Shown here: positions 7,215 to 15,360 of the stretch, one piece after another
Layout of the letters: each line of letters starts with the position of its first letter
How positions within the stretch are numbered: position 1 is the first letter of the stretch
DNA from: Bacteroidota bacterium
GTDB lineage: Bacteria; Bacteroidota; Ignavibacteria; Kryptoniales; JAKASW01
Direction: 5' to 3'
DNA length: 28,477 bases
Assembly: GCA_021789755.1 (NCBI GenBank)
Contig: JAJYJD010000009.1
Span: forward strand, 1 to 28,477
Program-made: the position numbers and the translations under genes
Notes under the pieces: generated by a model
Told to the model about the DNA's origin: nothing
What the model saw: only the letters and a program-made list of their open reading frames with translations
Database searches by the model: none

Positions 7215-9323
7215 ATGAGGAAACGAATTTTTACCTCGTTGGTGATGGTATTCCTCGCAGCTGGATTAGCTTTCCCGCAGACGACGGCACCAAAAGCCGG
7301 AATTCAGATTGTTGGGATGACTCCCTACACCCTGACTCAGGTTTATGGTTCCAAAGGCAGTTCGATGTACCCAACCACGGGCTTAAGCACTGTTGGGGAA
7401 AAGACAATTGTCTATCTTCAGGCGATCGATTCTGCAGGAGGTACCATCCAGACTGTAACATGGTCGGTAGTTGACCCGGTGGGCGGCCACGCCACCGTTG
7501 ACAGTGCATCGACACCGTTCACGACAATTACACTGGATACGACGGGTGAATACACGATCAATCTTTCGATAACAACTGCAGGTGGGACTTCCACCACATC
7601 GTCGGTCCTGACATCCGCCGATTACGTCGGCATCGGCTCGATGGGCATCGTGACCAACGACAGCGCGACGGCCACAACTCCGGAATGCGGGACCTGCCAC
7701 CAGGGAGCGCTAACCGGTCTGGGTCTCGATCCGACAGCTGACTACGCCCACTGGATGAACACATGGCACGCCTCGTTCTTCAAGGAGAACGTAAACGGTG
7801 TCGGCCCGGCGGGAAGTGGCTACAGCAAGAATTGCATTAAGTGTCACACGACGGGTTACAACCCAGGTGCAGCAAATGGAAACTTCGCTGTAGTTGCCAG
7901 CCAGTCCGGTTGGACCTTCCCGTCAACTCTTGCGGACACCAACTTTGCGCATCTGTATCATACTTCCGCACAGCTCGCACAACTGGGTACGATCGGTTGC
8001 GAAAGCTGCCATGGCGCCGGAAGCGAGCACTGGGGTGATGCCTCCAAGATATCTGTATCCTTGAACGCATCTGTCTGTCTGCAGTGCCACGATGCCCCTC
8101 CCCACCACAGCATAGGCAGAGAGTGGACAAGCAGTCCGCATGACAGCGGAATGTCGGCGATTCAGGCCTCCGATTCGTATGTTACAAGCGGAACTGCCAC
8201 ATGCGCGAGATGTCACACGGTTGGTGGGTTCGTCGATTACGCGAGCGGTAATGCACTCGAACCGTCATATGCCGCCATGCCACTGTCGTGCCAGGGTTGC
8301 CACAACCCTCATGATGCGACGAATCCTTATCAGTTGAGGAAGGTCACGGCAGATCCTTTGATGAACGGCTACACGATAAGCGAGGGTGGAGCCGGTCAGC
8401 TATGTATGAACTGCCACCGCTCACGCTCCAATGCTAATTCCATTGTTGCCGGCGGATGGAAATCCTACTTCGGGCCTCACGAGGGACCGCAGACCGATGT
8501 GCTCTTCGGCCAGAACGGCTACCAGTTCGGCGATAGCTCGATAGCCGGTTTGAACACGCATACTCAACTCACTGACGCATGCGTCACATGTCACATGGCT
8601 TCTGACACGGTCGATGCAAACGCGGCAATCTCGCTCGGCAGTCACACATGGAAGATGAGCGGAGCTGACGCGATAGGCGACACGACAGACAACACGACGG
8701 CGTGCCAGTCCTGCCACGGCCCGATCACAGACTTTGATCAGATACCGGCTCCTTACGATTATGCCAACATCGCCAACGGCGGTCCAATTCCCGGAGTGCA
8801 GACAGAAGTGAAGGCCCTTCTCGCCAAATTGGCATTGTTCATTCCTGATTCGGTCCTTGCAAATCCAAGCAGCCCGACGGTCGGGAAGAACCTTACGAAG
8901 AGTCAACTCGGTGCAGTTTGGGATTACCTCCTTATCTCTAAGGACGGAAGCTACGGCATTCACAACGCAAAATACACATTCGCATTGCTGACGAGGGCGA
9001 TCGGTGCGTTCACGGGCGTAAAGGTGCTCGACGACAAGGTACCGACTTCCTATGCTTTACAGCAGAACTATCCGAACCCGTTCAACCCGACGACGACGAT
9101 TAATTTTTCGATTCCGAAAACGGGAATCGTGAACGTCGCCGTCTATAATTCGATCGGCCAGCTTGTAAAGGTGCTGACTAATCAGAATTACGTTCCCGGG
9201 ACTTACCAGCTTACCTGGAACGGCATGAACGAATCCGGTACACAGGTCGCGAGCGGGGTGTATTTCTACAAACTCACCTCGAAGAGTTATGTTAGAACGA
9301 TGAAGATGATGTTGCTTAAGTAA
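7215..9323 (+). CDS. Secreted nine-heme c-type cytochrome with T9SS sorting domain (paralog 2)
   Basis: This is a paralog of the preceding gene with the same architecture over 702 residues. A signal peptide (about 1-21, ending AFPQ) is followed by an Ig/PKD-like domain. Nine CxxCH motifs start at residues 158, 207, 262, 288, 330, 359, 397, 456 and 497. A helical GSYGIHNAKYTFALL segment and a T9SS C-terminal domain (NYPNPFNPTT ... GVYFYK ... KMMLLK) complete it. An upstream in-frame Met exists at 7167. ATG 7215 is preferred because AAAGGAG lies just before it and the signal peptide then starts at MRKRIF. Strong local identity with paralog 1 (for example HQLRKVTAD versus YQLRKVTAD, and LGSHTWKMSG in both) points to tandem duplication and divergence. 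The predicted role is surface electron transfer; substrate unknown. Confidence 0.92.
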   Translation: MRKRIFTSLVMVFLAAGLAFPQTTAPKAGIQIVGMTPYTLTQVYGSKGSSMYPTTGLSTVGEKTIVYLQAIDSAGGTIQTVTWSVVDPVGGHATVDSASTPFTTITLDTTGEYTINLSITTAGGTSTTSSVLTSADYVGIGSMGIVTNDSATATTPECGTCHQGALTGLGLDPTADYAHWMNTWHASFFKENVNGVGPAGSGYSKNCIKCHTTGYNPGAANGNFAVVASQSGWTFPSTLADTNFAHLYHTSAQLAQLGTIGCESCHGAGSEHWGDASKISVSLNASVCLQCHDAPPHHSIGREWTSSPHDSGMSAIQASDSYVTSGTATCARCHTVGGFVDYASGNALEPSYAAMPLSCQGCHNPHDATNPYQLRKVTADPLMNGYTISEGGAGQLCMNCHRSRSNANSIVAGGWKSYFGPHEGPQTDVLFGQNGYQFGDSSIAGLNTHTQLTDACVTCHMASDTVDANAAISLGSHTWKMSGADAIGDTTDNTTACQSCHGPITDFDQIPAPYDYANIANGGPIPGVQTEVKALLAKLALFIPDSVLANPSSPTVGKNLTKSQLGAVWDYLLISKDGSYGIHNAKYTFALLTRAIGAFTGVKVLDDKVPTSYALQQNYPNPFNPTTTINFSIPKTGIVNVAVYNSIGQLVKVLTNQNYVPGTYQLTWNGMNESGTQVASGVYFYKLTSKSYVRTMKMMLLK

Positions 9324-9346
9324 TAATTAGGAATAGATACGTTGAG

Positions 9347-9377
9347 AAAAGGCCGTCCGATCGGACGGCCTTTTTTT
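9347..9377. terminator. Strong bidirectional intrinsic terminator
   Basis: AAAA, then GGCCGTCCGA directly followed by its reverse complement TCGGACGGCC (9351-9370), then TTTTTTT (9371-9377). The A-run on the left serves the minus-strand yraN transcript and the T-run on the right serves the plus-strand cytochrome gene. These two converge here. Confidence 0.92.
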
Positions 9378-9400
9378 ATATGAGTTGCGTTACCGTCGCA

Positions 9401-9748
9401 TTAGAATGCGTCTTCGATTACGCGGATCCGTGTGGAATATTCTGCCACATCGACAACGATCACGTCGAATCTGAACTCGCTATCTTCCAATCCCCTTCCG
9501 GATATATATCCTTCGGCGGCTTTCCTGATCTGGTTCCGTTTTTTCGGGTCGACGGCGTCTTCTCCGACTCCGAACACGTCGCTTTTTCGGGTCTTGACCT
9601 CGCAAAACACGACCGTGCTTTCCTTTTTGACGATCAGGTCTATTTCTGCGCGGTCGTACCTGAAATTACGTTCGAGTATCTCATACCCCTTCTTGCGCAG
9701 GAACTCCTCAGCCAGCCGCTCACCTTTCGTACCGAGGATCTTACTCAC
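9401..9748 (-). CDS. yraN: YraN/UPF0102 family nuclease-like protein
   Basis: This is a small (115-residue) member of the YraN family, which has the fold of archaeal Holliday junction resolvase-type nucleases but no firmly established function. The N-terminal TKGERLAEEFLRKKGYEIL is typical. The metal-binding pattern is visible as EIDLI (35-39) followed by VFCEVKTR (47-54, with E50 and K52). It starts 11 bases after the end of rnhB on the same strand, an arrangement found in many bacteria (rnhB-yraN). Length is normal for the family. Confidence 0.93.
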   Translation of the reverse strand: MSKILGTKGERLAEEFLRKKGYEILERNFRYDRAEIDLIVKKESTVVFCEVKTRKSDVFGVGEDAVDPKKRNQIRKAAEGYISGRGLEDSEFRFDVIVVDVAEYSTRIRVIEDAF

Positions 9749-9759
9749 AGGACCAGCCC

Positions 9760-10362
9760 TCAGACCGAAAACGAGAAACTTCTTCGATGGATTGGAGTGA
9801 AACCGTGCCTTCTGATCGCCTGCAGATGTTGAGCGGTGAGATAGCCTTTGTTCTTGTCAAATGAGTAATTCGGAAACTCGGTCGAATAGGAATGCATTAG
9901 CGCGTCGCGGGCGGTCTTTGCAAGTATCGAAGCCGCGGCGATCGAAAAGATCGTCGAGTCTCCCTTGACTATCGATATGCAGGTCCTGTCTTTCAGGTTC
10001 AGGAATTTGCCGTCGATCAGGATTACCTGCGGTTTAATTCTCAGCGTCTCGACGGCTGTCCGCACGGCGAGGCGGGTGGCATTCAGGATATTCACCGAGT
10101 CGATCGTCTCGTTTGACACATGCGCAACGGAGAAATCAATGGCTCTCTCTTTGATAGCCTCTGCCACCGATTCCCGCTGCCGTTCCGAAAGGAGCTTGGA
10201 ATCTCTCACGTTTTTAATCAGTTCACCTACAGGCATTATCACAGCAGCTGCGGTTACAGGCCCGGCCACCGGCCCCCTTCCGGCTTCGTCCACCCCCGCT
10301 AAAAGTTCTATCCCTTCTCTGACAAGCATCTTCTCGAGTTCAAAAGTTGGAGACGGAATCAT
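9760..10362 (-). CDS. rnhB: Ribonuclease HII
   Basis: It cleaves the RNA strand of RNA-DNA hybrids and nicks at single ribonucleotides embedded in DNA, starting ribonucleotide excision repair. The 200 residues carry GVDEAGRGPVAGPV at 23-36 (D25, E26), VILIDG at 113-118 (D117) and IVKGDS at 131-136 (D135), which together are the DEDD active site. SIAAASILAKTARD at 140-153 is also typical. ATG 10362 follows AGGAG at about 6 bases. It is the first gene of an rnhB-yraN pair and is divergent from the NfeD gene, with 90 bases between the starts. Confidence 0.96.
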   Translation of the reverse strand: MIPSPTFELEKMLVREGIELLAGVDEAGRGPVAGPVTAAAVIMPVGELIKNVRDSKLLSERQRESVAEAIKERAIDFSVAHVSNETIDSVNILNATRLAVRTAVETLRIKPQVILIDGKFLNLKDRTCISIVKGDSTIFSIAAASILAKTARDALMHSYSTEFPNYSFDKNKGYLTAQHLQAIRRHGFTPIHRRSFSFSV

Positions 10363-10452
10363 TATGCTCCTAATTTATGGAATTTATGCAAGAATTATCG
10401 TTCATTTTCCAATTCAATTGATATTTCCAACGTTGTTAGTTAAGATACTTCT

Positions 10453-11733
10453 GTGAAACTGGAAACCGCTCTTTTGATATCGCTTTTTGCTGCGGGAGGC
10501 TTGCAGGCGGGCGAGAATGTAATGTTGATCCGTGTCGACGGCGCTATCAGTCCGGCAAGCGCGGAGTATATCGTCAACTCCGTGGAATCGGCGGAAAAAG
10601 AACATGTGTCCGCTCTGGTAATCGAAATGAACACACCGGGCGGATTACTCGAATCGACAAGAAGGATAGTTCAGAGCATCCTCAGCTCATCCGTACCGGT
10701 AGTTGTATACATTTATCCGGCGGGATCGAGGGCGGGTTCAGCGGGAGTATTCATAACTTTGGCTGCGAACATAGCAGCCATGGCGCCCGGGACCAACATA
10801 GGTGCCGCGCATCCCGTGGGGGGAGGAATCGGGTCGGACACAACGTCAGTCATGTCGGAGAAAATTACGAATGACGCCGCTGCGTTTGTGAGGGCGATCG
10901 CCCAGAAGAGGCACCGGAATGCCGTCTGGGCTGAGGATGCGGTTCGGCACAGCATCTCGAACTCGGAATCCGAAGCCTTGAAGCAGGGCGTGATAGACCT
11001 GGTATCTCCGAATCTCGATTCGCTTCTGAAGCAGATAGATGGGCGGCAGGTCGAGACAAGCACCGGTATGGTCACCCTGAAAACTGCCGATGCGAAGGTA
11101 CAATACGTCCCGATGAACTGGAGAGAAAAATTTCTCGGTGTGATCAGTGATCCGAACATCACATATATTTTAATGATGATCGGCATATTCGGGATCATGT
11201 TCGAGCTTTTCAATCCGGGTTCGATATTTCCCGGAGTAGTCGGGGCGATTTCGCTGATACTGGCTTTCTACGCGTTCCAGACGCTGCCGGTGAACTACGC
11301 GGGCCTCGCACTGATTCTGCTCGCCGTAATTCTCTTCATTGCGGAAATAAAGATCGTGAGCCACGGTCTGCTCGCGATCGGCGGAGTGATTTCCATGTTT
11401 CTCGGTTCTTTAATGTTAATCAGCTCGCCCTTCGAACTCGTAAGTATTTCCCTTACTCTGATCATTACCACGGTTGTTGTCGCAACGGTGTTTTTCCTGT
11501 GGGTTGTAGGCCTCGGGCTGAGGGCGCAGCAGCGAAAACCGACGACGGGAGTCAAGGGGATGCTCGGTGAGACCGGAAAGGTCGTGGCCGCAATAAAACC
11601 GGGGACGACTGGACAGGTGATAGTCCACGGCGAAATCTGGAAAGCCACGGCGGATCGGACGCTGAAGGAGGGGGAGGAAATTGTCGTCGAGTCTTTTGAG
11701 AATTGGACATTGAAAGTCAAACCCAAGGAATAG
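10453..11733 (+). CDS. nfeD: NfeD-type membrane serine protease (ClpP-like, STOPP family)
   Basis: Long NfeD proteins join a ClpP-fold serine protease to a membrane domain and a C-terminal OB-fold. The archaeal homologue PH1510 cleaves the C-terminus of its stomatin partner. The 426 residues show a signal peptide (about 1-19). The protease domain has the catalytic Ser in AGSAG (S96) and Lys in SEKITND (K137), almost the same positions as S97/K138 of PH1510. Hydrophobic helices run over about 232-350 and the NfeD OB domain over about 365-425. The start is GTG with no clear ribosome-binding site. A stop codon 12 bases upstream and the signal peptide starting there leave no better choice. A slipin gene follows 9 bases later. 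Confidence 0.93.
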   Translation: MKLETALLISLFAAGGLQAGENVMLIRVDGAISPASAEYIVNSVESAEKEHVSALVIEMNTPGGLLESTRRIVQSILSSSVPVVVYIYPAGSRAGSAGVFITLAANIAAMAPGTNIGAAHPVGGGIGSDTTSVMSEKITNDAAAFVRAIAQKRHRNAVWAEDAVRHSISNSESEALKQGVIDLVSPNLDSLLKQIDGRQVETSTGMVTLKTADAKVQYVPMNWREKFLGVISDPNITYILMMIGIFGIMFELFNPGSIFPGVVGAISLILAFYAFQTLPVNYAGLALILLAVILFIAEIKIVSHGLLAIGGVISMFLGSLMLISSPFELVSISLTLIITTVVVATVFFLWVVGLGLRAQQRKPTTGVKGMLGETGKVVAAIKPGTTGQVIVHGEIWKATADRTLKEGEEIVVESFENWTLKVKPKE

Positions 11734-11742
11734 GAGGCGCAC

Positions 11743-12501
11743 ATGTCTACTGCGTTGGCAATTATAATAATTTTTGTAATCTTCTTTCTGGCAAGCGCGA
11801 TCAGGATCCTGCGTGAATATGAAAGAGCGGTAATTTTCCGGCTCGGAAGATTGATCGCCGAAAAAGGACCCGGTCTCATTATTCTTGTGCCGGTCGTCGA
11901 TAAGATGGTTCGCGTGAGTCTAAGAACTATTGCGCTGGATGTGCCGCCCCAGGACATTATCACCCGTGACAACGTTTCTGTGAAAGTGAGCGCGGTGATT
12001 TATTTCAGGGTGATGGATCCGCGCAAGGCTGTCGTCGAGGTAGAGGATTATCTCTTTGCGACAAGCCAGATGTCACAAACAACCCTCCGCAGTATTCTCG
12101 GACAGTCGGAACTCGACGAACTGTTGTCACAGCGGGACAAGATCAACAAAGAGCTCCAGGTGATCATCGACACCCACACGGAACCGTGGGGAATAAAAGT
12201 TTCGAACGTTGAAGTCAAGCAGATCGATCTGCCGGTCGAGATGCAGCGCGCGATGGCGCGTCAGGCCGAAGCTGAACGGGAGAGAAGAGCAAAGGTCATA
12301 AACGCCGAAGGAGAGTTCCAGGCGTCGCAGAAGCTCGCCGATGCGGCGAAGGTGATCAGCGATTTTCCTGTCGCGATTCAGCTCAGGTTTCTACAGACAC
12401 TGGTGGAAGTCGCATCCGAGAACAATTCCACGACTATATTCCCCGTGCCGATAGACTTGCTTTCGCCGTTCCTCGAAAAGAAAATGCAGGGGAAGAAGTA
12501 A
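11743..12501 (+). CDS. Slipin (stomatin/SPFH-domain membrane protein)
   Basis: Slipins are membrane-anchored stomatin-like scaffolds that form oligomeric membrane microdomains. The 252 residues begin with one hydrophobic segment (about 4-21). The SPFH/Band 7 domain follows (REYERAVIFRLGR, then GPGLIILVPVVDK). An Ala/Glu/Arg-rich coiled-coil helix (about 165-210: RAMARQAEAERERRAKVINAEGE in part) comes next, with a short tail. The ribosome-binding site TAGGAGG overlaps the nfeD stop codon, so the pair is almost certainly translated from one mRNA. NfeD is the expected partner and possible protease. HflK-like and prohibitin-like alternatives are less likely given the NfeD neighbour. Confidence 0.94.
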   Translation: MSTALAIIIIFVIFFLASAIRILREYERAVIFRLGRLIAEKGPGLIILVPVVDKMVRVSLRTIALDVPPQDIITRDNVSVKVSAVIYFRVMDPRKAVVEVEDYLFATSQMSQTTLRSILGQSELDELLSQRDKINKELQVIIDTHTEPWGIKVSNVEVKQIDLPVEMQRAMARQAEAERERRAKVINAEGEFQASQKLADAAKVISDFPVAIQLRFLQTLVEVASENNSTTIFPVPIDLLSPFLEKKMQGKK

Positions 12502-12530
12502 ACGCTTCTCTGACAATCCTGAAGAAAAGA

Positions 12531-12560
12531 AAAGCCCCGCTCTCGCGGGGCTTTCTATTT
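12531..12560. terminator. Bidirectional intrinsic terminator between slipin and lipoprotein genes
   Basis: AAAGCCCCGC (12531-12540) pairs with GCGGGGCTTT (12545-12554) around a TCTC loop. T-rich sequence follows on the plus strand (CTATTT) and T-rich sequence on the minus strand (complement of GAAAAGAAAAG). It separates two convergent genes. Confidence 0.85.
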
Positions 12561-12581
12561 GCCAACTGTATGAGCGAGAAC

Positions 12582-13292
12582 TTACGACCAGCTCCCGGCG
12601 CCGATGATTGTACCAGTATCATCCCATTCTGTCCATGTACCTGATCCCGTTGAGGTCCAGATCACATCCAGCGTCAGAGCGGTTCCCGTGTATACCTTCA
12701 ACTCGCCGCTCTTGTCCGGATTGTTTGTGAAGACCTGCTTCTCCTCCATCGCTCCGGTTGTATCGTTGTTTATGGTGATCGTCCCTGTGATTATGCCGCT
12801 GGATGCTGTCGACCACGTAACCTGGTACGCAGCGATAGTAGTCGGCGGATAGTAAATCGTCCAGCTTCCGGACTTTCCGTCCGTGGTCTCCGATCCGGAA
12901 AGCGCGGTCCAGTTGCTGAAAGTCACGCCTCCTTGCGTGCCGTTATACATGAGCTTCCAGTCGTAGCCGCTGCTGCTTGAGGTTGCAGACCAGGTTGCGG
13001 TGAAACCGCTATAGGTGTAAGTCCAGCTCCACGTATTGCCGGTCTGTGTCCCATTCCCTGTAAAGAACCCCATATAAGTGGAAGACGTCGCGTTGAAAAG
13101 GGTGGCGACATAGTTGGCATAATACGCCCCGTAGCTGGTGTCGGCCGCTGCGGAAGTGTCCGGGCCAAAAAAAGTAGGTGCGGCGAGCTTTGGCGCAGTG
13201 CCGCTAGGGCTTGTGCTGCTGCTTTTGGAGCAACTCGCGAGTAATAGTGCCATCGCTACCAAAACACCGGCACTCCTTAGAAACTTCACCAT
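12582..13292 (-). CDS. Small secreted lipoprotein, unknown function
   Basis: Not assigned to a family. With ATG at 13292 the protein has 236 residues and opens with a lipoprotein signal peptide ending LLLASC (lipidated Cys21). A Ser-rich linker and then a Thr/Ser/Gly/Trp-rich sequence of likely beta strands follow (WSWTYTYSGF, WKLMYNGTQGG, WTIYYPP, VIWTSTGSGTW). An earlier in-frame ATG 51 bases upstream exists. The internal start is preferred because AGGAGGG lies about 7 bases before it and the signal peptide begins exactly there. It is probably a beta-barrel or jelly-roll-like surface lipoprotein. It is monocistronic and divergent from the PorD-like gene. Confidence 0.8.
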   Translation of the reverse strand: MVKFLRSAGVLVAMALLLASCSKSSSTSPSGTAPKLAAPTFFGPDTSAAADTSYGAYYANYVATLFNATSSTYMGFFTGNGTQTGNTWSWTYTYSGFTATWSATSSSSGYDWKLMYNGTQGGVTFSNWTALSGSETTDGKSGSWTIYYPPTTIAAYQVTWSTASSGIITGTITINNDTTGAMEEKQVFTNNPDKSGELKVYTGTALTLDVIWTSTGSGTWTEWDDTGTIIGAGSWS

Positions 13293-13487
13293 TGGTATTC
13301 CCTCCTGTTTTGTTGTTTTATTTCCTTCGTTGTCTCTTGCCACAAATTTCGGATAAAGGTAAAGACTAAATCCCTCATTGGCAAGCGATTTAGGTCACAT
13401 TAATTCTTTTCATTTCTTGCCGGCCGATTGCCTTTATGTTGCCTTACATAACCCTGAAGGCTAAATTGGACGCGGAGGAAGAAGTCT

Positions 13488-14369
13488 ATGAAATGGCTCA
13501 TTTTGATGGTATCGATCATGTCGTTCTCCGCCGCCGCCGCTCAGGAGATCAATGCTACCGTAACACTGAACTACGACGCGTTGAGCGGAACAGACAGAGA
13601 AAACGTCATTGACCTGGGGCCGGCAATCCAAAACTATATCAACAGCTACAGATGGACTGGCCAGGATTTCAAGGGCCCGAAAATTCAGGTCACGCTGAAC
13701 ATATACCTTCTCTCCGCTTCTAACGGAGTCTACTCGGCACAGGCATTCGTCGGAAGCCAGCGGCCGATCTATAAGTCGAGCAACATTTCTCCGATGGTGC
13801 GCCTGCTGGATAATTCCTGGCAGTTTGCATACACGAAGGACCAGCCCCTGCTGCACGATGAGTTCCATTTCAATTCCCTCACGGGATTCATAGACTATTA
13901 TATGTATGTGATTCTCGGCTTCGATTTCGATTCTTACGATCCGCTCGGCGGAACGAGGTTTTACCAGAAAGCCTCCAATATAGTGGCACAGGGAGAGAAT
14001 GGGAATTACCCGCAGGGATGGCAGCCAAGTACATCGGGAAGTTACTCCCGATATGCGCTCGTCAACGATGTTTTATCGGGTAAATACGATATTTTCAGGA
14101 CGGCCTTTTACGATTACGAATATAACGGAATAGATCTGCTCAGCACCCAGCGCGATTCCGCACAGGTTACAATTGCCAATGCATTGAACAAGATTGCGGA
14201 CTTAGTGTTACAATCGGGATCGCGCAGCGCGTTGATAAGGGTTTTCTTCGACGCGAAGTATCTCGAGATTGCCGACGCCCTCAAGGGATATCCCGACAAA
14301 GGAATCCTGGGGAAGCTGTCGATAGTCGACCAGTCGCACCAATCCACTTATTCAAAGTACATGAACTAG
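13488..14369 (+). CDS. porD: PorD-like protein (DUF4835 family), T9SS-associated
   Basis: The 293 residues have a signal peptide (about 1-19, ending AAAAQ). The conserved pattern of DUF4835 proteins follows: QEINATVTLNYD near the N-terminus, FINxRxWT-like INSYRWTGQDF around 50-60, SQRPIYKSSNISPM around 88-101, and YYMYVILGFDFDSYDPLGG around 136-154. NCBI-style annotation calls this family type IX secretion protein PorD; its molecular role is poorly known and it is probably periplasmic or outer-membrane associated. ATG 13488 follows GGAGGAAG. The next gene encodes a PorV/PorQ-like outer-membrane protein, which fits a T9SS or envelope role. The family name is from memory of the pattern; no search was run. 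Confidence 0.8.
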   Translation: MKWLILMVSIMSFSAAAAQEINATVTLNYDALSGTDRENVIDLGPAIQNYINSYRWTGQDFKGPKIQVTLNIYLLSASNGVYSAQAFVGSQRPIYKSSNISPMVRLLDNSWQFAYTKDQPLLHDEFHFNSLTGFIDYYMYVILGFDFDSYDPLGGTRFYQKASNIVAQGENGNYPQGWQPSTSGSYSRYALVNDVLSGKYDIFRTAFYDYEYNGIDLLSTQRDSAQVTIANALNKIADLVLQSGSRSALIRVFFDAKYLEIADALKGYPDKGILGKLSIVDQSHQSTYSKYMN

Positions 14370-14399
14370 GCGATAGCCTGCCGGAATTTGACGTTGCGT

Positions 14400-14422
14400 T
14401 CCGGGTCCCGAACATGATCGGG
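14400..14422 (+). repeat. Leader element shared with the region before mgsA (copy 2), possible weak attenuator
   Basis: TCCGGG-TCCCGAACATGA-TCGG matches 2791-2814 apart from a missing AG and one substitution. In this copy CCCGA (14407-14411) pairs with TCGGG (14418-14422). A T-rich run CTCTTTTTG follows, so it could act as a weak terminator or attenuator between porD and the PorV-like gene. Confidence 0.4.
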
Positions 14423-14457
14423 TAATCTCTTTTTGTTCTTCAAAAGGGATGTGGTCT

Positions 14458-15342
14458 ATGAATATCGCGGGTCGTGTCGCGTTTATTTCCACATTATCGG
14501 TTCTAACTGTGTCGGCAACCGTGGAATCGTTTGCCGGTTTTGAGCGCCGGTATGCCGGCGCGCGATCCCTCGGTGCGGCCGGTGCGCTGAGCGCGTTCGG
14601 CGAGGATGCGTGGTCTTTCTTTTCCAATCCCGCACGGTCCGCGAGCATCGCGGAACTCGGACTCTTCTATGTGCCGTCCACCTTCGGTCTGCAGGAAGTC
14701 AAATCGATGGGTCTCGCGTATCGTGACCATATGCTTGGCGTGGATTTTTCCGGCGCCGTTCAGTCGTTCGGTTGCGAGATCTATCGCGAGACGGTTGTGA
14801 GCGCCGGCGTGTCTCTTCCGCTTTCGGATTTTCTTTTTATCGGCTCGAATATCAACCTGAATCATCTTTTCATCGAGCAATATGGCACAGACATGGCGGT
14901 AAGTCTCGATGTTGGGAGCAGGATGTTTCTATCTGAACATTTTGCGCTTGGCCTCTGCGTGACCAACTTCAATTCTGCCTCCATGACATTGTCGAACGAC
15001 AGGCTTCCTCAGTCGCTGGCAGGAGGCATCGGATATGTATCGGATGAACTGAGCGTCGGGATCGAATACTTCAAGGAAATTGGATTCCCGTCCGCCACCC
15101 GCATCGCGGCAGAATATTCTCCGGCCGCTTTTGTCACGTTGCGCGCCGGAAGTGCCAGCGGAACCAGCTCATTCAACGCCGGATTTTCAGTCAAGATCTC
15201 TCCCTTCAAGATCGAGTATGGAGCCGCATTCCACCAGGTGCTCGGAACCACTCATTCCCTGGGCGTTTCGATCGAATTGGGCGGGGGGAAAACAGAATTC
15301 GAGAACATTCAACGCTACAGAGAATCTCTGCGGCGAAGATAG
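14458..15342 (+). CDS. PorV/PorQ-like outer-membrane beta-barrel protein
   Basis: The 294-residue protein has a signal peptide (about 1-24) followed by a mature start AGFERRYAGARSLGAAGALSAFGEDAWSFFSNPA. That is the FadL-like hallmark of the PorV/PorQ/UPF0164 family: aligned glycines, then a D-x-x-xxxNPA motif. The rest alternates as 12-14 beta strands (for example GVDFSGAVQSFGCEIY, IEYGAAFHQVLGTTHSLGVSIEL). In Bacteroidota such proteins serve T9SS cargo attachment (PorV) or the C-terminal signal peptidase complex (PorQ/PorZ). Which applies here is not decidable by eye. ATG 14458 is preferred over ATG 14449 because AAGGGA is correctly spaced for it. It lies between porD and the HhH-barrel gene, with 18 bases to the latter. 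Confidence 0.78.
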   Translation: MNIAGRVAFISTLSVLTVSATVESFAGFERRYAGARSLGAAGALSAFGEDAWSFFSNPARSASIAELGLFYVPSTFGLQEVKSMGLAYRDHMLGVDFSGAVQSFGCEIYRETVVSAGVSLPLSDFLFIGSNINLNHLFIEQYGTDMAVSLDVGSRMFLSEHFALGLCVTNFNSASMTLSNDRLPQSLAGGIGYVSDELSVGIEYFKEIGFPSATRIAAEYSPAAFVTLRAGSASGTSSFNAGFSVKISPFKIEYGAAFHQVLGTTHSLGVSIELGGGKTEFENIQRYRESLRRR

Positions 15343-15360
15343 AGCACGGAGGCTTAATCC

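Noticed and set aside
13293..13343. Upstream ATG extending the small lipoprotein by 17 residues
   Set aside because: The extension is hydrophilic and would bury the lipoprotein signal; AGGAGGG precedes the internal start.
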